DNA from: Ahaetulla prasina
Taxonomy: Eukaryota; Chordata; Lepidosauria; Squamata; Colubridae
Length of the DNA stretch: 64,000 nt
Assembly: GCF_028640845.1 (NCBI RefSeq)
Contig: NC_080541.1
Location: 176,627,502 to 176,691,501 of the forward strand
Direction: 5' to 3'
In this document: positions 10,060 through 20,926 of the stretch, in pieces
Layout of the letters: every line of letters begins with the position of its first letter
Position numbering within the stretch: the first letter of the stretch is position 1
The notes under the pieces: model-generated
What the model was told of the DNA's origin: nothing
Database searches by the model: none
The model's input: only the letters and a program-made list of their open reading frames with translations
Made by a program: the position numbers and the translations under genes

Positions 10060-10560
10060 AAGAACTAAAATGTTGCACTTACTGCCTTACGAATTACTCA
10101 AATTCTCTTCTCCCCAATCCCAGAGGTTTATTCCTATAAAGGAGTTCGTAGGTCCGCTGAGCCGTTTTACTAACTCCGTTATGTGTTTTCAGCTGTTTCT
10201 ACTTCGGGATAAATTCCTCCGTTCTCCCGGTCTCCCAACCCCTCAGGAAGCCCTCCCGGTCACATTTCCTCATTTATACCTTCACGTTGATCTCGAACCG
10301 GCCCGAAATCCAGACCAGCAACAACCATACGCCGGCTGTGTAACATCTATAATAACCCTTCCGAGGCTTACTTCCGTTCTCTAGTTCTCCCAAGCACATT
10401 TCTCGAATAGTCTTCTTTCGATCCGACGATGCCAGTGCAGCTCGAATCAAGGCTCGGATACTATTTGCAATCTGGTTTGCTAGTTCCGGAGTCTATTTGC
10501 ACTATAGCCATCGGTGCCCTTGTTGGGCTCTTTTTAAAAAATAAATCTAAAGGAAGGTCG
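10060..10560 (-). promoter_or_regulatory. CpG-rich block, probable DMAP1 promoter and 5' untranslated exon
   Basis: About two dozen CpG dinucleotides occur in some 500 bp, against a CpG-poor, AT-rich background on both sides. The block lies about 2.1-2.6 kb upstream of the start-codon exon, which itself has only nine untranslated bases, so a leader exon is expected here. Minus-strand CGGAAGT at 10376-10370 is an ETS-type site common in housekeeping promoters. Possible leader-exon donors (GTAAGT near 10083-10078, GTAAGG near 10090-10085, GTAAGC near 10372-10367) cannot be ranked by eye. It may also be bidirectional, but no rightward gene was found. Confidence 0.6.
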
Positions 10561-11020
10561 ATGGCGGCTATTTAATTAGCATCAAATCCACAAGCTATTT
10601 TATACGAGCTGTACAAAAGACAAATTTAGTAATTAGTATCAAAAATCTTTAGATTTACGCTTGCTGATAATAATGCTGTCCAAGAACAAATTCTAGATTT
10701 GTATCGCCCTCATTCCAACCCACTTTCTCCCCCTCTGTTTCTTTGCAGAAAATGCTGCATGTATTTATCCTTAAATAATTTATTCTTTGAAGCAAGCAGA
10801 TCAATATTGTTTTCTGAAACGAAATGTCATAAAATCATTGGGCTGTTTAGGCTACATTGTCTAACTCCCTACTCATTGCAAAATCCAGATAAAAGCAACC
10901 TAAACATTTGTACACATCCGATGACATTAAACTCTAAGACAGAAGTGGTTTTCAAACACTTTGGTTCCAGAAACCCTCTACTTTCTTAAAAAATGATTCA
11001 TGACTCCAAGAGCTTTGGTT

Positions 11021-11092
11021 TAGAATAGAATAGAATAGAATAGAATAGAATAGAATAGAATAGAATAGAATAGAATAGAATAGAATAGAATA
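11021..11092. repeat. (AATAG)n microsatellite
   Basis: About 14 uninterrupted 5-bp units. Unlike the arrays at 14984 and 17108 it has no attached CR1 3'-tail sequence; instead it abuts a LINE reverse transcriptase fragment running away from it. Confidence 0.95.
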
Positions 11093-11640
11093 GCCTTGTG
11101 GTGCAACCAAAACAATCTGGAACTGAACACACTCAAAACCGTAGAAATGGTGGTAGACTTTAGGAGAAACCCTTCCATACTTCCACCTCTCACAATACTT
11201 GACAACACAGTATTAACAGTAGAAACCTTCAAATTTCTAGGTTCTACCATATCACAAGATCTAAAATGGACAGCTAACATCAAAAACATCATTAAAAAAG
11301 GACAACAAAAAATGTTCTTTCTGCGCCAACTCAGTAAGCTCAAACTGCCCAAGGAGCTGATGATTCAGTTCTACAGAGGAATTATTGAGTCTGTCATTTG
11401 CACCTCTATAACTGTCTGGTTCGGTTCTGCAACCCAACAAGAAAAACACAGACTTCAGAGGATAATTAGAACTGCAGAAAAAATAATTGCTACCAACCTG
11501 CCTTCCATTGAGGACCTGTATACTGCACGAATCAAGAAGAAGGCCGTGAAAATATTTATGTGAATTGTACCTATAAATGTTCACAATGTTAGAAATTAAA
11601 ACAGAGAAATTTGAAACCATTTATTTGATTTTGTGGATCC
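11093..11640 (+). mobile_element. L2/Rex1-like LINE fragment with 155-codon open reverse transcriptase tail
   Basis: An open frame (11096-11563) reads NLELNTLKTVEMVVDFRR, FKFLGSTISQDLKW, FYRGIIESVICTSITVWFG and RLQRIIRTAEKI, the order found at the C-terminal end of L2/Rex1-type reverse transcriptases. The element is truncated at the 5' side and lacks the YADD catalytic part and the endonuclease. It would have copied LINE RNA by target-primed reverse transcription; this copy cannot. The exact clade needs a profile search. Confidence 0.85.
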
Positions 11641-12130
11641 CTTGAAAGAGTCCATACTTTTAGAGAACCACTGCTCTACATAATGTAATGATGTAATGTA
11701 ATATAAACATCTAACATAAACATATGTTCCTATTTTTGAAAACTGCTTATACCAAACAGAATTTTCCCCAATTATTCAGCCATAGGGCTCACCCTCTTGC
11801 GCAGCTAAAAGCAGCAAGATGTCTCATTGCTTTTTTTAGTCACATCCTATGATGTCACCTTCATAGCAGAGGCAATATAAATTTCAATTTAGCTTTTCCA
11901 GTTTAAAACAGTGCAGACAGCTGCAACTGCTCAGCCCATTCTGATGTTTATTGTCTCTGTTTGTTTGTTTATCATTCAATCAAGAAACTATGTTTTGCTT
12001 ATGGAAGGAGGAGTTTTAAATATCAAGTTGGTTTTTGTATTTTCAGAAATACTTTAAATTAAGTCCACATTTCCTGGGTTGAACATTCATTCCCTACTGA
12101 ATGAATTTTATTTCATTTTAAGACTGAAAT

Positions 12131-12628
12131 GTCTTTGTTTATTTATTTGCCTGCTTGTTTGTTCTACTGAATTTAGAGGCCACTTGACTCCAAAGGACTC
12201 TAGGCAGCTTACATTTTAAGAAGTGGAGAACAATGAAATAAAAAAGAAAAAGATCAGGCATGTCCAGAGGGGCGGGAAAAACAATGCACCAAAAGAAAAT
12301 TATCAGGGATTAACCACAAACACAATGCTTTTCAGAACATTATCATAATGGGAGCCATATGGATGTCTGGGGGATGCTGTTCTAGAGAGGCAACTGCTGC
12401 AATGAAGAAAGAATGCTTCCTAGGACCTATTAGATGGCATTGTTTAATTGAAGGGATTTGGAAAATGCTAACTCTGCTCAAACTTACTGAATAAGTACAA
12501 CAGGTGGACCTTCATATAACCAGGCCCTATGCCATAAAAGCCTGTATAGACAACAAGCAGCATCTTGAATTGCACCTGGAAACCAAGTGGTAGTTTCTTC
12601 AAGTGGTTTTCAAGGGCAGCCCCATGTG
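12131..12628 (-). mobile_element. Old L2/CR1-like LINE 3' fragment
   Basis: It begins with TTTATTTATTTG and AAGGACTCTAGGCAGCTTAC, a worn version of the 3'-end motif at 20.94 and 51.84 kb read on the minus strand. Further right, TTGAATTGCACCTGGAAACC and GGGCAGCCCCATGTGGAG match the same family. Internal deletions and divergence are heavy. Confidence 0.55.
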
Positions 12629-12631
12629 GAG

Positions 12632-12655
12632 TCAGTCAGTCAGTCAGTCAGTTTA
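12632..12655. repeat. (CAGT)n short tandem repeat
   Basis: About six CAGT/GTCA units at the edge of the preceding LINE remnant. Confidence 0.8.
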
Positions 12656-12774
12656 TTACAGTCTTAGATCAGCACAAGCCCATTTAAGGAACATTGCATT
12701 CTTTATAGTCTATTTATGAGATAACTACAGCAGCATGAATGATAATCTGAAGGGCCTCCCAATCTAGAATTGGG

Positions 12775-13255
12775 AACCCAAATATCCACAACTGCTTGGT
12801 CTTATAAGGAATGAGTCTGAGTTTACAGTCATCTCCCACAGTCCACAGAGGAGTGGTCATGTGAACAAAATTTGGGCTGATTTGGGCCCACCCACTTTTA
12901 AAACTGCCTTTGGGCTGCTTGCTTACTTACTGCTGTCAGGTGCTTTGCAGCTCAGCTCTGCCTACTACCCCCCACCCACCCACTGCAATGCACACCACTA
13001 CTGTACTGTCAGCAACAACACACAGGAGGCAGTCCCTTACTTTACTCAGGCTCAGAGCTGGAATGAACCAAACCAGAAATGGCTTGGTTCAGGGTAGATC
13101 CTCACCTAACCACTGGAGGGATTTGGTTAACAACAGCAATGGGAACTGCCAGGATTGCTGTAACTAAGCAATGCACCCATATGACATCATTTACAACTGC
13201 ATTGCTGAATGACAGAAATTCTGGTCTCAATTGCCATTGTTAACCGAGGCTGACG
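12775..13255. mobile_element. Probable DNA-transposon-like repeat
   Basis: The parts GTGGTCATGTGAACAAAATT, TTTGGTTAACAACAGCAATG, CAACTGCATTGCTGAATGAC and CCATTGTTAACCGAGGCTGA resemble a squamate repeat with ends near 'CAGTCAT' and 'CGAGG'. It contains a pyrimidine-rich insert around 12960-12990. I cannot define the ends or a target duplication. Confidence 0.35.
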
Positions 13256-13259
13256 TGTA

Positions 13260-14125
13260 ATCTGCTTCCTCCAAGATCTTCTGCAACTGTTACCAAACTA
13301 CCTTTGGTATGAACTTCCCTAGAAATTGCACCAAAGCAGAAGGAACATTAAATGCAGATTCCCGCTTATCCCATTTTAATTTTGATATGTTTCCCATTTT
13401 ATCTGGTGAAAAGTTTTGGAAAACCTGAACACTTGTATACTGTTTTGTCATTTTGGGTTGCTTTAAGTAAGATCTTTGGTTCAGATGAATTTGGATGATT
13501 AATTATACTGAGCCAACCTTTTTAAAAATTCTGTAGCCAGTGTTATTAAACACTAATACTATTGATTGTACATGTCTGCTTAAACAATCTGTTAGTTCTG
13601 ATCATTCACTCTTCTTTCTCCAGAATCAAGTAAGTAAATACTGATCTACTGTGTTTGTATAACAGATCAAAACATTTTGTAATAAATGGAAGCATCTTTA
13701 GTTTGCTATGTTGACAGTAACTCTGAAAGTAGTATTAAGCAGGTTAAAGGGATTTATAATATCCAGCCATCTCACTGGTTTTCTAACATTAACCAATAGA
13801 GGGCAGCATTGACCACTGAATGGAACCTTTGCTGCCACTTCTTAGCTGTTCTCCAGAAAACTGCCAGCTCACATACCTTAAAAATGCAAAATTAAATGCT
13901 TAAAAAATGAATATCTTACAAGAATTGTTGCTGTTAAAAAATCATGGTCATCCGCTCTCATATTATCTACTTTATATGATCTCCTCAACTAACAATTAGC
14001 AGCTGATTCTATGGAGAACTAGACACATAACATTTGAACACATTTGGATATACTGTATCTAACTGTGTATAATCAGGCTATAATTAATAAGGTCCAAAAT
14101 GTATGTTATAATTGATAAATCATAG
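13260..14125. other. No recognised feature
   Basis: AT-rich sequence without long frames, known repeats or splice-bounded conserved exons that I can see. Confidence 0.5.
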
Positions 14126-14130
14126 TATAT

Positions 14131-14362
14131 AAGAGCCATGGTGGTGCAGTGCTTAGAATGCAGTACTGCAGGCTAGCAGACCGCTCACTCCAGGAGTTCA
14201 ATTTTGAGCGGCTCAAGGTTGACTCAGCCTTCCATCCTTCCGAGGTCGGTAAATAGAGGACCTGGATTGTTGGGGGCAATATATTGATTCTGTAAACTGC
14301 TTAGTGAGAGCTGTAAAGCACTGTGAAGCGGTACATAAATAGCAATAAGTGCCATTGCTATG
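14131..14362 (+). mobile_element. tRNA-derived squamate SINE
   Basis: The head GGTGGTGCAGTGCTTAGAAT is tRNA-like, followed by AAGGTTGACTCAGCCTTCCA and GACCTGGATTGTTGGGGGCA as in the SINE at 689. The end differs (CTGTAAAGCACTGTGAAGCG), marking another subfamily. The B box is worn. Confidence 0.85.
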
Positions 14363-14689
14363 TATCCAGTTTTGGAACTTTTACTTAAATATATTATATA
14401 AAATGTCTGCTTCCAGCAAGTGAATGATAAATTATAATGAATTTTAAATGTTATATTCTGAGCAGATGGAATTCAGCCAGAATACATGGCTGATACTCTT
14501 GCTGTAGAAAGAAGTGAAGAAAAGTTGTATAGCCATTTCTATCACTTTTAACAATATTTTTAAAGGTGAAAGGTATACACTGATCTGCTGAAAACTGCAG
14601 CCATTAATAACTAAATCTGAAAAAGAAAGTATAGAGATCTATAGATGTATGATTGCTGCTGTTAGATGCTATTCAATGAATTGCTATCT

Positions 14690-14983
14690 TGGTTTCACAA
14701 ACTAGATTTTCACAAACACATCTATATTTCTATTGTACATAAGATGAATATGTACCATATGTATCCATCTCCTCATCGTTCCCATCACCAATCTCTTTCC
14801 ACTTATGACTGTATGACTGTAACTTTGTTGCTGGCAATCCTTATGATTTATATTGATATATTGACCATCATTTGTGTTGTAAATGTTGTACCTTGATGAA
14901 GGTATCTTTTCTTTTATGTACACTGAGAGCATATGCACCAAGACAAATTCCTTGTGTGTCCAATCACACTTGGCCAATAAAAA
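14690..14983 (+). mobile_element. Snake CR1-L3-type LINE 3' end
   Basis: A 3' untranslated region with GACTGTATGACTGTAACTTT, TTGATGAAGGTATCTTTTCT, CACCAAGACAAATTCCTTGT and CACTTGGCCAATAAAAAATT leads straight into (ATTCT)n. Published work on snake genomes describes CR1-L3 elements that seed such microsatellites from their 3' tails. No coding part remains here. Confidence 0.8.
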
Positions 14984-15052
14984 ATTCTATTCTATTCTAT
15001 TCTATTCTATTCTATTCTATTCTATTCTATTCTATTCTATTCTATTCTATTC
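14984..15052. repeat. (ATTCT)n microsatellite grown from a LINE tail
   Basis: About 14 uninterrupted units directly after the CCAATAAAAAATT end of the LINE. Confidence 0.95.
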
Positions 15053-15059
15053 TTTCCAT

Positions 15060-15855
15060 CTAAAGTTACTAATGTAAAATACATTTTGATTAACTTTACA
15101 TAATTGTAAAGAGTGTAGGAGTTGCAACTGCGCATCTTGATGATATCACAAATATTGGCCAATATGGCTTTAAACAACAGTTGTATTACTTGCAAATGTG
15201 TACATGCAACTTCATTTGCTTCATATTTTCCAGTGAAAAAGATTGTGTCCTCAAAATTTCATAAGTAAATATGAATGAAGAACTTTGGATTCTCTTAAAC
15301 GAATTAGTAAACATTGAACAAGGAACACTCAGTTCTGAAAAAGTTAGATACACATAAATCTCTTTCAAATCTATGGGCTTTGTATCCTATGATTTTAATT
15401 CAAGTTTTTTTCATTATTTTACTTGAATATATGATATAAACCATGGTGTTTTAATGACCTAAATTTCTAAATTTTCTTCATCTTGAGCAAAGATATATTT
15501 TATGCTCTTTTGGGTTATTTCTGTAAAGGTTTTCACATGATTTGGGAACATATCTTTAAAATATAAAAATTGGTGAGAAGAATGAAACTGATGTCCTGTA
15601 TCAATGTCATCATTCCAACAATAACAGCATTGGTAAACCCAGATGGAAAATTCACATAGACCTAACAGTGAAAAAACTGCAGGCAGAGCTGAACAATTTG
15701 AAAAAAACTAAAATGAGAAGAACTGAAAATAAACAACTGAAGCTGGGCTTTAAAAAGTGATATAAACATTGGAATCACAATTATGGTTGAAGTTCAAGTT
15801 TTAAAACTGATATACTATCAAGAAAAATCAAGTAAATCAATGCTTGTATAAGCAG
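15060..15855. other. No recognised feature
   Basis: Unremarkable AT-rich sequence. No exon-like conservation or known repeat was identified. Confidence 0.5.
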
Positions 15856-15857
15856 TA

Positions 15858-16188
15858 CAGGTAGCCCTTGACTAATGGCCACAATTGAGCCCAAAATTTC
15901 TGTTGCTAAGTGAGACAGTTGCTAAGTGAGTTTTGCACTATTTTATGACCTTTCTTGCCACAGTTGTTAAGTGAATCTGACTTCCCCATTGGCTTTGCTT
16001 GTCAGAAGGTTGCAAAAGGTGATCACATGACTCAAAGACACTGTAACCATCATAAATATGAGTCAGTCGCCAAGTGTCTGAATTTTAATCATGTGACCAT
16101 GGAGATGTTGCAATAGTCATAAGTCACTTTTTTGAGTGCAGTTGTAACTTCGAACAGTCACGAACTGTTGTAAGTTGAGAACTACCTG
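15858..16188. mobile_element. Best-preserved copy of the CAGGTAG...CTACCTG DNA-element family
   Basis: The termini CAGGTAGCCCTTGACTAA and TTGTAAGTTGAGAACTACCTG-like right end form imperfect inverted repeats. The interior has AAGTGAGTTTTGCACTATTT, TTGGCTTTGCTTGTCAGAAG and GATCACATGACTC. TA on the left is answered by CA on the right here and by TA in the copies ending at 26333 and 22703, which hints at a TA target (Tc1/mariner-like). No coding capacity is seen. Confidence 0.75.
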
Positions 16189-16189
16189 C

Positions 16190-17100
16190 ACAATCAACAT
16201 TTACAGTTTAGAACAAATCAGTATCAGTTCTACAGGATATTGGCTCCACGCACCATTAAAGTGAAACAAATATTATGAAATTTTGCAGCTCTGTAGGGAT
16301 AGTCAGATCACCCCTTAGAATAAAACAAGATGACTCAATGAATTTAAACTACACAAAATAAATTGAAAGGTGAATTGATGGAAAATTTAACTAACATTTG
16401 TAGATTCAAAGAAAATCAAGAATTGGGGTACATCTTGGAGTGAGACATTTCATGGATTTTGGTTTAATATCTAACTAATATTCTATATATATGTATGTAA
16501 AATGTTTTGAACCACAGGTTACAATTATTATTTTCTTTAGCGCCCAGACTCCTGCTTCTCTTATGCTCAAGGTAATATTATTAAATCTCTTAGACTTAGA
16601 ACTACTTAGACTTAAACTTAAGAACTTTTAAGTTCTTTTAAATGGAGTGACATTGGGTTGGGATGTACCCCTTTTCTGGAATAGTGCTATTCCAGCATTA
16701 TCCTAAAACACTATTATTTCAGAAAACCTAAGTCCTAAAGGAGCCTGCCTAGATTTACTGTGAACTTAGCTCTGCAAAACATTTGCACAAAACCAGAGCA
16801 AAGTTTGAAAGGGGGCTAAACCTGCCACTCTAGACGAATGTCAAAACCCACCTCCTCCCCAGTGCTTCCTCATATTAAAGATAGTTATTAGTGTGTATTT
16901 TCTGGCAGTTGGTTGGTGGAAAAGCAGATTAGGTCAGGGGAATCTACCAATCATCTTTCTTAACTTGCTCCATATTAAAAGAACTGCAACATTTCCTTGA
17001 TACTTTACTATTGGATTTCTCCATACCATTATATTTGCATTATTCCATCTTCTATATATAATAATCTCAGTCCAAGGCAGAGAGGAATATTTAAAACACA
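16190..17100. other. No recognised feature
   Basis: AT-rich sequence, no repeat or exon recognised. Confidence 0.5.
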
Positions 17101-17107
17101 GAATATA

Positions 17108-17199
17108 ATAGAATAGAATAGAATAGAATAGAATAGAATAGAATAGAATAGAATTGAATTTTTATTGGCCAAGTGTGATTGGACACACAAGGAATTTTG
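17108..17199 (-). mobile_element. CR1-L3-type LINE 3' tail with (AATAG)n array
   Basis: (TAGAA)n at 17108-17155 followed by TTTTTATTGGCCAAGTGTGA and TTGGACACACAAGGAATTTT, the reverse complement of the tail at 14950-14990. Only the last 45 or so bases of the LINE are present, so the insertion was extremely short. Confidence 0.85.
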
Positions 17200-17579
17200 G
17201 GGGGAAGGAAGACTAATGACATAGTCTTAGAAGATTTAAAATTTATCCTCATGAAACTCTCTGTTTTCAAAACATTGTTAGGGAAACTGCATGTAATACG
17301 TTACATTTAGGATCAAAAATAAAATAAAACTTTGACTAATACTAATTCAGAGAATGCTCTCTGGGAGGATCTTTTTAGCCAGACTTTTCTCTATATGGAG
17401 GATCTTTTCTTTTGTCCTTTTCAACTCCTCTTGCACAGCCTCTCTTATTTGGGAGAGTCTGTCTGTGATATAAATAATAGTTTTATGCATCAATAAACAA
17501 AAATAGATACTTCCTGCCAGCCACTAAGCAAAGTTTTTGCTTTGGCTCTGCTCCTTGAATTTGCAAGAAACCACCTCAA

Positions 17580-17930
17580 GTGAAACAAAAATCTTCCAAA
17601 GGTCTTTTTCAAAAGGCAACTGGACTTTCTAGGGTTTTTCCTTGGAAACTTTTCTCTTATGAACATTTCCATCAATTTGTTTGGCTCCATTGCCTGGATG
17701 GAGAAATATCCAAAACCCGTGTTCTGCACATCTGCGGAGATTCTCAGTCCTCCAGGTCATGGCTTCCCAAGAAGCTTTTTCAGCTCTGACTAGATAGTGG
17801 GGAATGGAAGGCATTCTACTCCCTGCAGACAGCTGATCTGCAAGGAGCTTCTTGAATGAGAAGCGAAACATCTTCAAAGAAAAAACAGAAAGTCCACTTG
17901 CCTCTCGAAAAAGCACCTCTGTGTTCTGCA
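17580..17930. repeat. Inverted pair of repeat ends sharing a GAATGAG...GAAAC-like motif
   Basis: Minus-strand reading near 17700-17580 and plus-strand reading near 17845-17930 both give a GAGAA..GAAA-type core followed by AGAAAGTCCAGTTGCCT (minus) or AGAAAGTCCACTTGCCT (plus). The two copies point away from each other around about 150 bp of different sequence. I suspect Penelope-like terminal repeats; this is not proven. Confidence 0.45.
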
Positions 17931-17939
17931 CCTGCAACT

Positions 17940-20535
17940 TTGCCTACTACAAATCTTATATCTATATGCTTTACTGAATATATACATACAGTACATACAC
18001 ACATGTTTAACATGTCTTTCCATCCTTACAATATATTCTGATAGTGCTATTTGTACAATATAGGACAAAAATGCTAAATAAGATATCAACATGATTCACA
18101 CAGCATGCTAAGAGAGTTGTACACAACACAATTGGCAAATAACATATGAAGGAAGGAGGACATACTTGAGATTTCCTTAGGGAATGCCCAAGGGCTATTA
18201 TGATGCACCGCAATGTTGAGGATCATGAACTTTTTTTTAATGAATGCTATATCTATCAGTTTTGTAACATGACCACAGAATTTCACTCTGTCCATGAAGT
18301 TCTCTGAATCCTTTAGTATATTAGGTTATGTACTTGGCATTACTCACTTTGTGCAACATATGGGTAGCAGTGGACACCAAAACATATTGATAAACATGAA
18401 GTTAGCTTTGGGATCTTTTCAGTATAAAAGTAAAATAGGGATTTAAAAAAACCTGTGGAAAAGAATGCTAAAGGCTTTGGAAGAGGATATCAAACATTGG
18501 AGAAAATATACTAAATTGCATTAGGAATAGATATTCTCTGCTCACATGAAGCCCTATAATTGCATACTTGATTTTGCATAAGAGATGCTGGCAACTTGTA
18601 GTTGGCGCTACCAAACTGTTCTCATGGCATAGTGCCAGTTCCTTGCCATCTGTGGTTAGAGGTTAATGAACAGCCTACTGTACACAGCAAGAGAGGTCAT
18701 TAAACAGCAGGATGACAAGCTAGGCAAAACAAAAGGACCTGGTCCACTTGTACTTGTCTAGAAATAATATTTATCTGACAGAGAAGAATTGTTTGTAAAG
18801 AGTAACTGTGACGAAGGAGAATTTGAGAAGGTGGTAATGGTGCTAAGTCCAGAAATGTCTGTTTTGTTTAGCAAATGTAACCATCCATCAACTTGGCTAC
18901 ATCATCAATTGCCAAGAAAACAGAATTTTGATAGCTAGGAAGACATGACAGGAAAGTATTATGAGTATCAGAGAGAACAAGCATTCATTACAATGGGATA
19001 CTTAAAAATTCACAACTTGACAACCTCAGGAATGTCCTTCTATTGGAGGTCCATCTGTCTCCAACACTGTCTACTTTCCAGAAAACGATGATTATTGAGC
19101 TTTTCTGGAGGGTTTTTGGAACCTGATGACATGTATTTTGTTTGAATGTTATCTATTTTAGGCTTATATTTTTATATTTAAGTTTTTGTATCTTGTTAGC
19201 TACCAATGTGATGGTTACAGTAGAAAAATGTGATTAGTAAAATGCTTATTTTCTGGGAGTACTGCTATTGCTGCAACAATTGTATAAGCAGAAATTGGAG
19301 AATTGAAATATTTCCTGCAGGGTCAATGATCAGACAACATTGAATTTGCTTAACACAGTCCCTTAAGCATAGCATCCCTTACAGGAAAAAAAATCCATAT
19401 TAGCATTTATACATAGAATGATTATGAGGCGTCACTGTTTCCTTAGGGCTGGCAAATAAAGCAGAACAATGAGAAGCAGCTGAATTCCTATTTGTTTCAT
19501 TAATTCAATTGGTTATGCATTTGGTTGCTAGAAATGGAATACTTTACATACCTTCTGTGAAAGAGCATCATTAAATATTAAACATTCTCTATTAGGAAGC
19601 AGAGATAGGTTATAAATACACTCATCTAAATCCAAAATCCAATTAATGAGGATGAAGGAAGGGAGATCAGAGTGTGATTTTTTTGCCTACCCTAAAAAAG
19701 GCCTTGCGTTCTGAATAATGAATTCAGGAGAGTAACCTTAACAGTTGTGCTTCTTATTATTGGGCTTCTATGAGCTCATTTCTCTGTAGATTTTTTGCTA
19801 CCTTTTGACTTTGGTAGGATAGAATGACCAAATTCACAGACATATTGGGGAGTGTGAATCCAAGTGCTTCCTCCCCCTATGATAGGAATTTATCTGCTTG
19901 AATGGTATCTTGAATGGTTATGTATCAGCTTTGAAAGGAAAAGGTTGGAAGATGAATTATAACTTGTTATAGGATCTTTGTTAGCTGGACACCAAGAACA
20001 ACTGGCCCAGGGTCATACATTTAAGTTTTAAATCCAAGATCCTTAGATCTTGGTTGTAAGAGAGAGCACAATGATCTTGAAACTTCCAAGTAACACTGAA
20101 TTATTGGCCGATTTTTTTTAATTCTGAGTTTTGTGTGGTATTTAATTTGGGTTTTTTTAATAGGAGAATTATTAACATTTTGGAAAATAACGTAAGTTAC
20201 ATAATTATTCATTTCCAACTGTATGTTGTTGCTCATTTAGCATTTTCAAAATTATGATGTCAGGGAAGGGCTCAATACATTGTGTTATTATTTCCATTTG
20301 CCTTCTCCTTTCTAAGCCTAGAAAATGAGCCAAAATGTCCAGCTTTCCCAAGCAAACATGTGGAGACAAGGCTAGAAACATGAAGATCATATATTTTTGA
20401 CAGGTGATAAAAATATACCTCTAATCCTTAAAAGGAACAAAAGTTCATATGAAACAAGATTTTAAGTTCTGTCAATTCTGAAGCCATTTGTAATATTAAC
20501 CAAGAATGGAACATGGTGCTAAAGGCTAGTTCTAG
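17940..20535. other. No recognised feature
   Basis: 2.6 kb without a supported gene or repeat. Short frames occur but none resembles a known protein or is bounded by convincing splice sites. Confidence 0.45.
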
Positions 20536-20537
20536 AT

Positions 20538-20656
20538 CAGTGCTTTTCAGTCTTGGTGACTTTCAGTTGGGTGGACTTCAACTCCTAGCACGCTGGCTGG
20601 GGAATTATGGGAGCTGAAGTCTGCACACTTTAAAGTGTGAAAGTTAAGAAACCTTG
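20538..20656. mobile_element. Diverged short hAT-like element
   Basis: The left end CAGTGCTTTTCAGTCTTGG and right end AAGTTAAGAAACCTTG surround GTGGACTTCAACTCCTAGCA, the interior of the CAGTGTTTCTCAACC type of squamate element. Flanking 8-mers match poorly, so it is old. Confidence 0.55.
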
Positions 20657-20705
20657 GCCTATATTACAATGGAAGTTGATCCCAAAATAGTTATGAGCTG
20701 TGATA

Positions 20706-20735
20706 TCATTCATTCATTCATTCATTCATTCATTT
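20706..20735. repeat. (ATTC)n short tandem repeat
   Basis: About seven perfect units. Confidence 0.9.
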
Positions 20736-20894
20736 TTACTATTTCTAAACCACCCATCTTCTTCAGATATGAATAATCTTGCTGTGATTGTCAGTTTTCC
20801 AAAACCTACTTGTGACTGGAATGAAATTAGAGGTTATCTTTGGTATACTTTTAGGTCTATACATTCTTGAAATATTTGTTCATATGGGACAACT

Positions 20895-20926
<32 letters not shown>

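Noticed and set aside
10070..10384. 104-codon plus-strand frame over the CpG-rich block
   Set aside because: Explained by the low stop-codon frequency of GC-richer DNA; no recognisable protein; it overlaps the likely DMAP1 leader.
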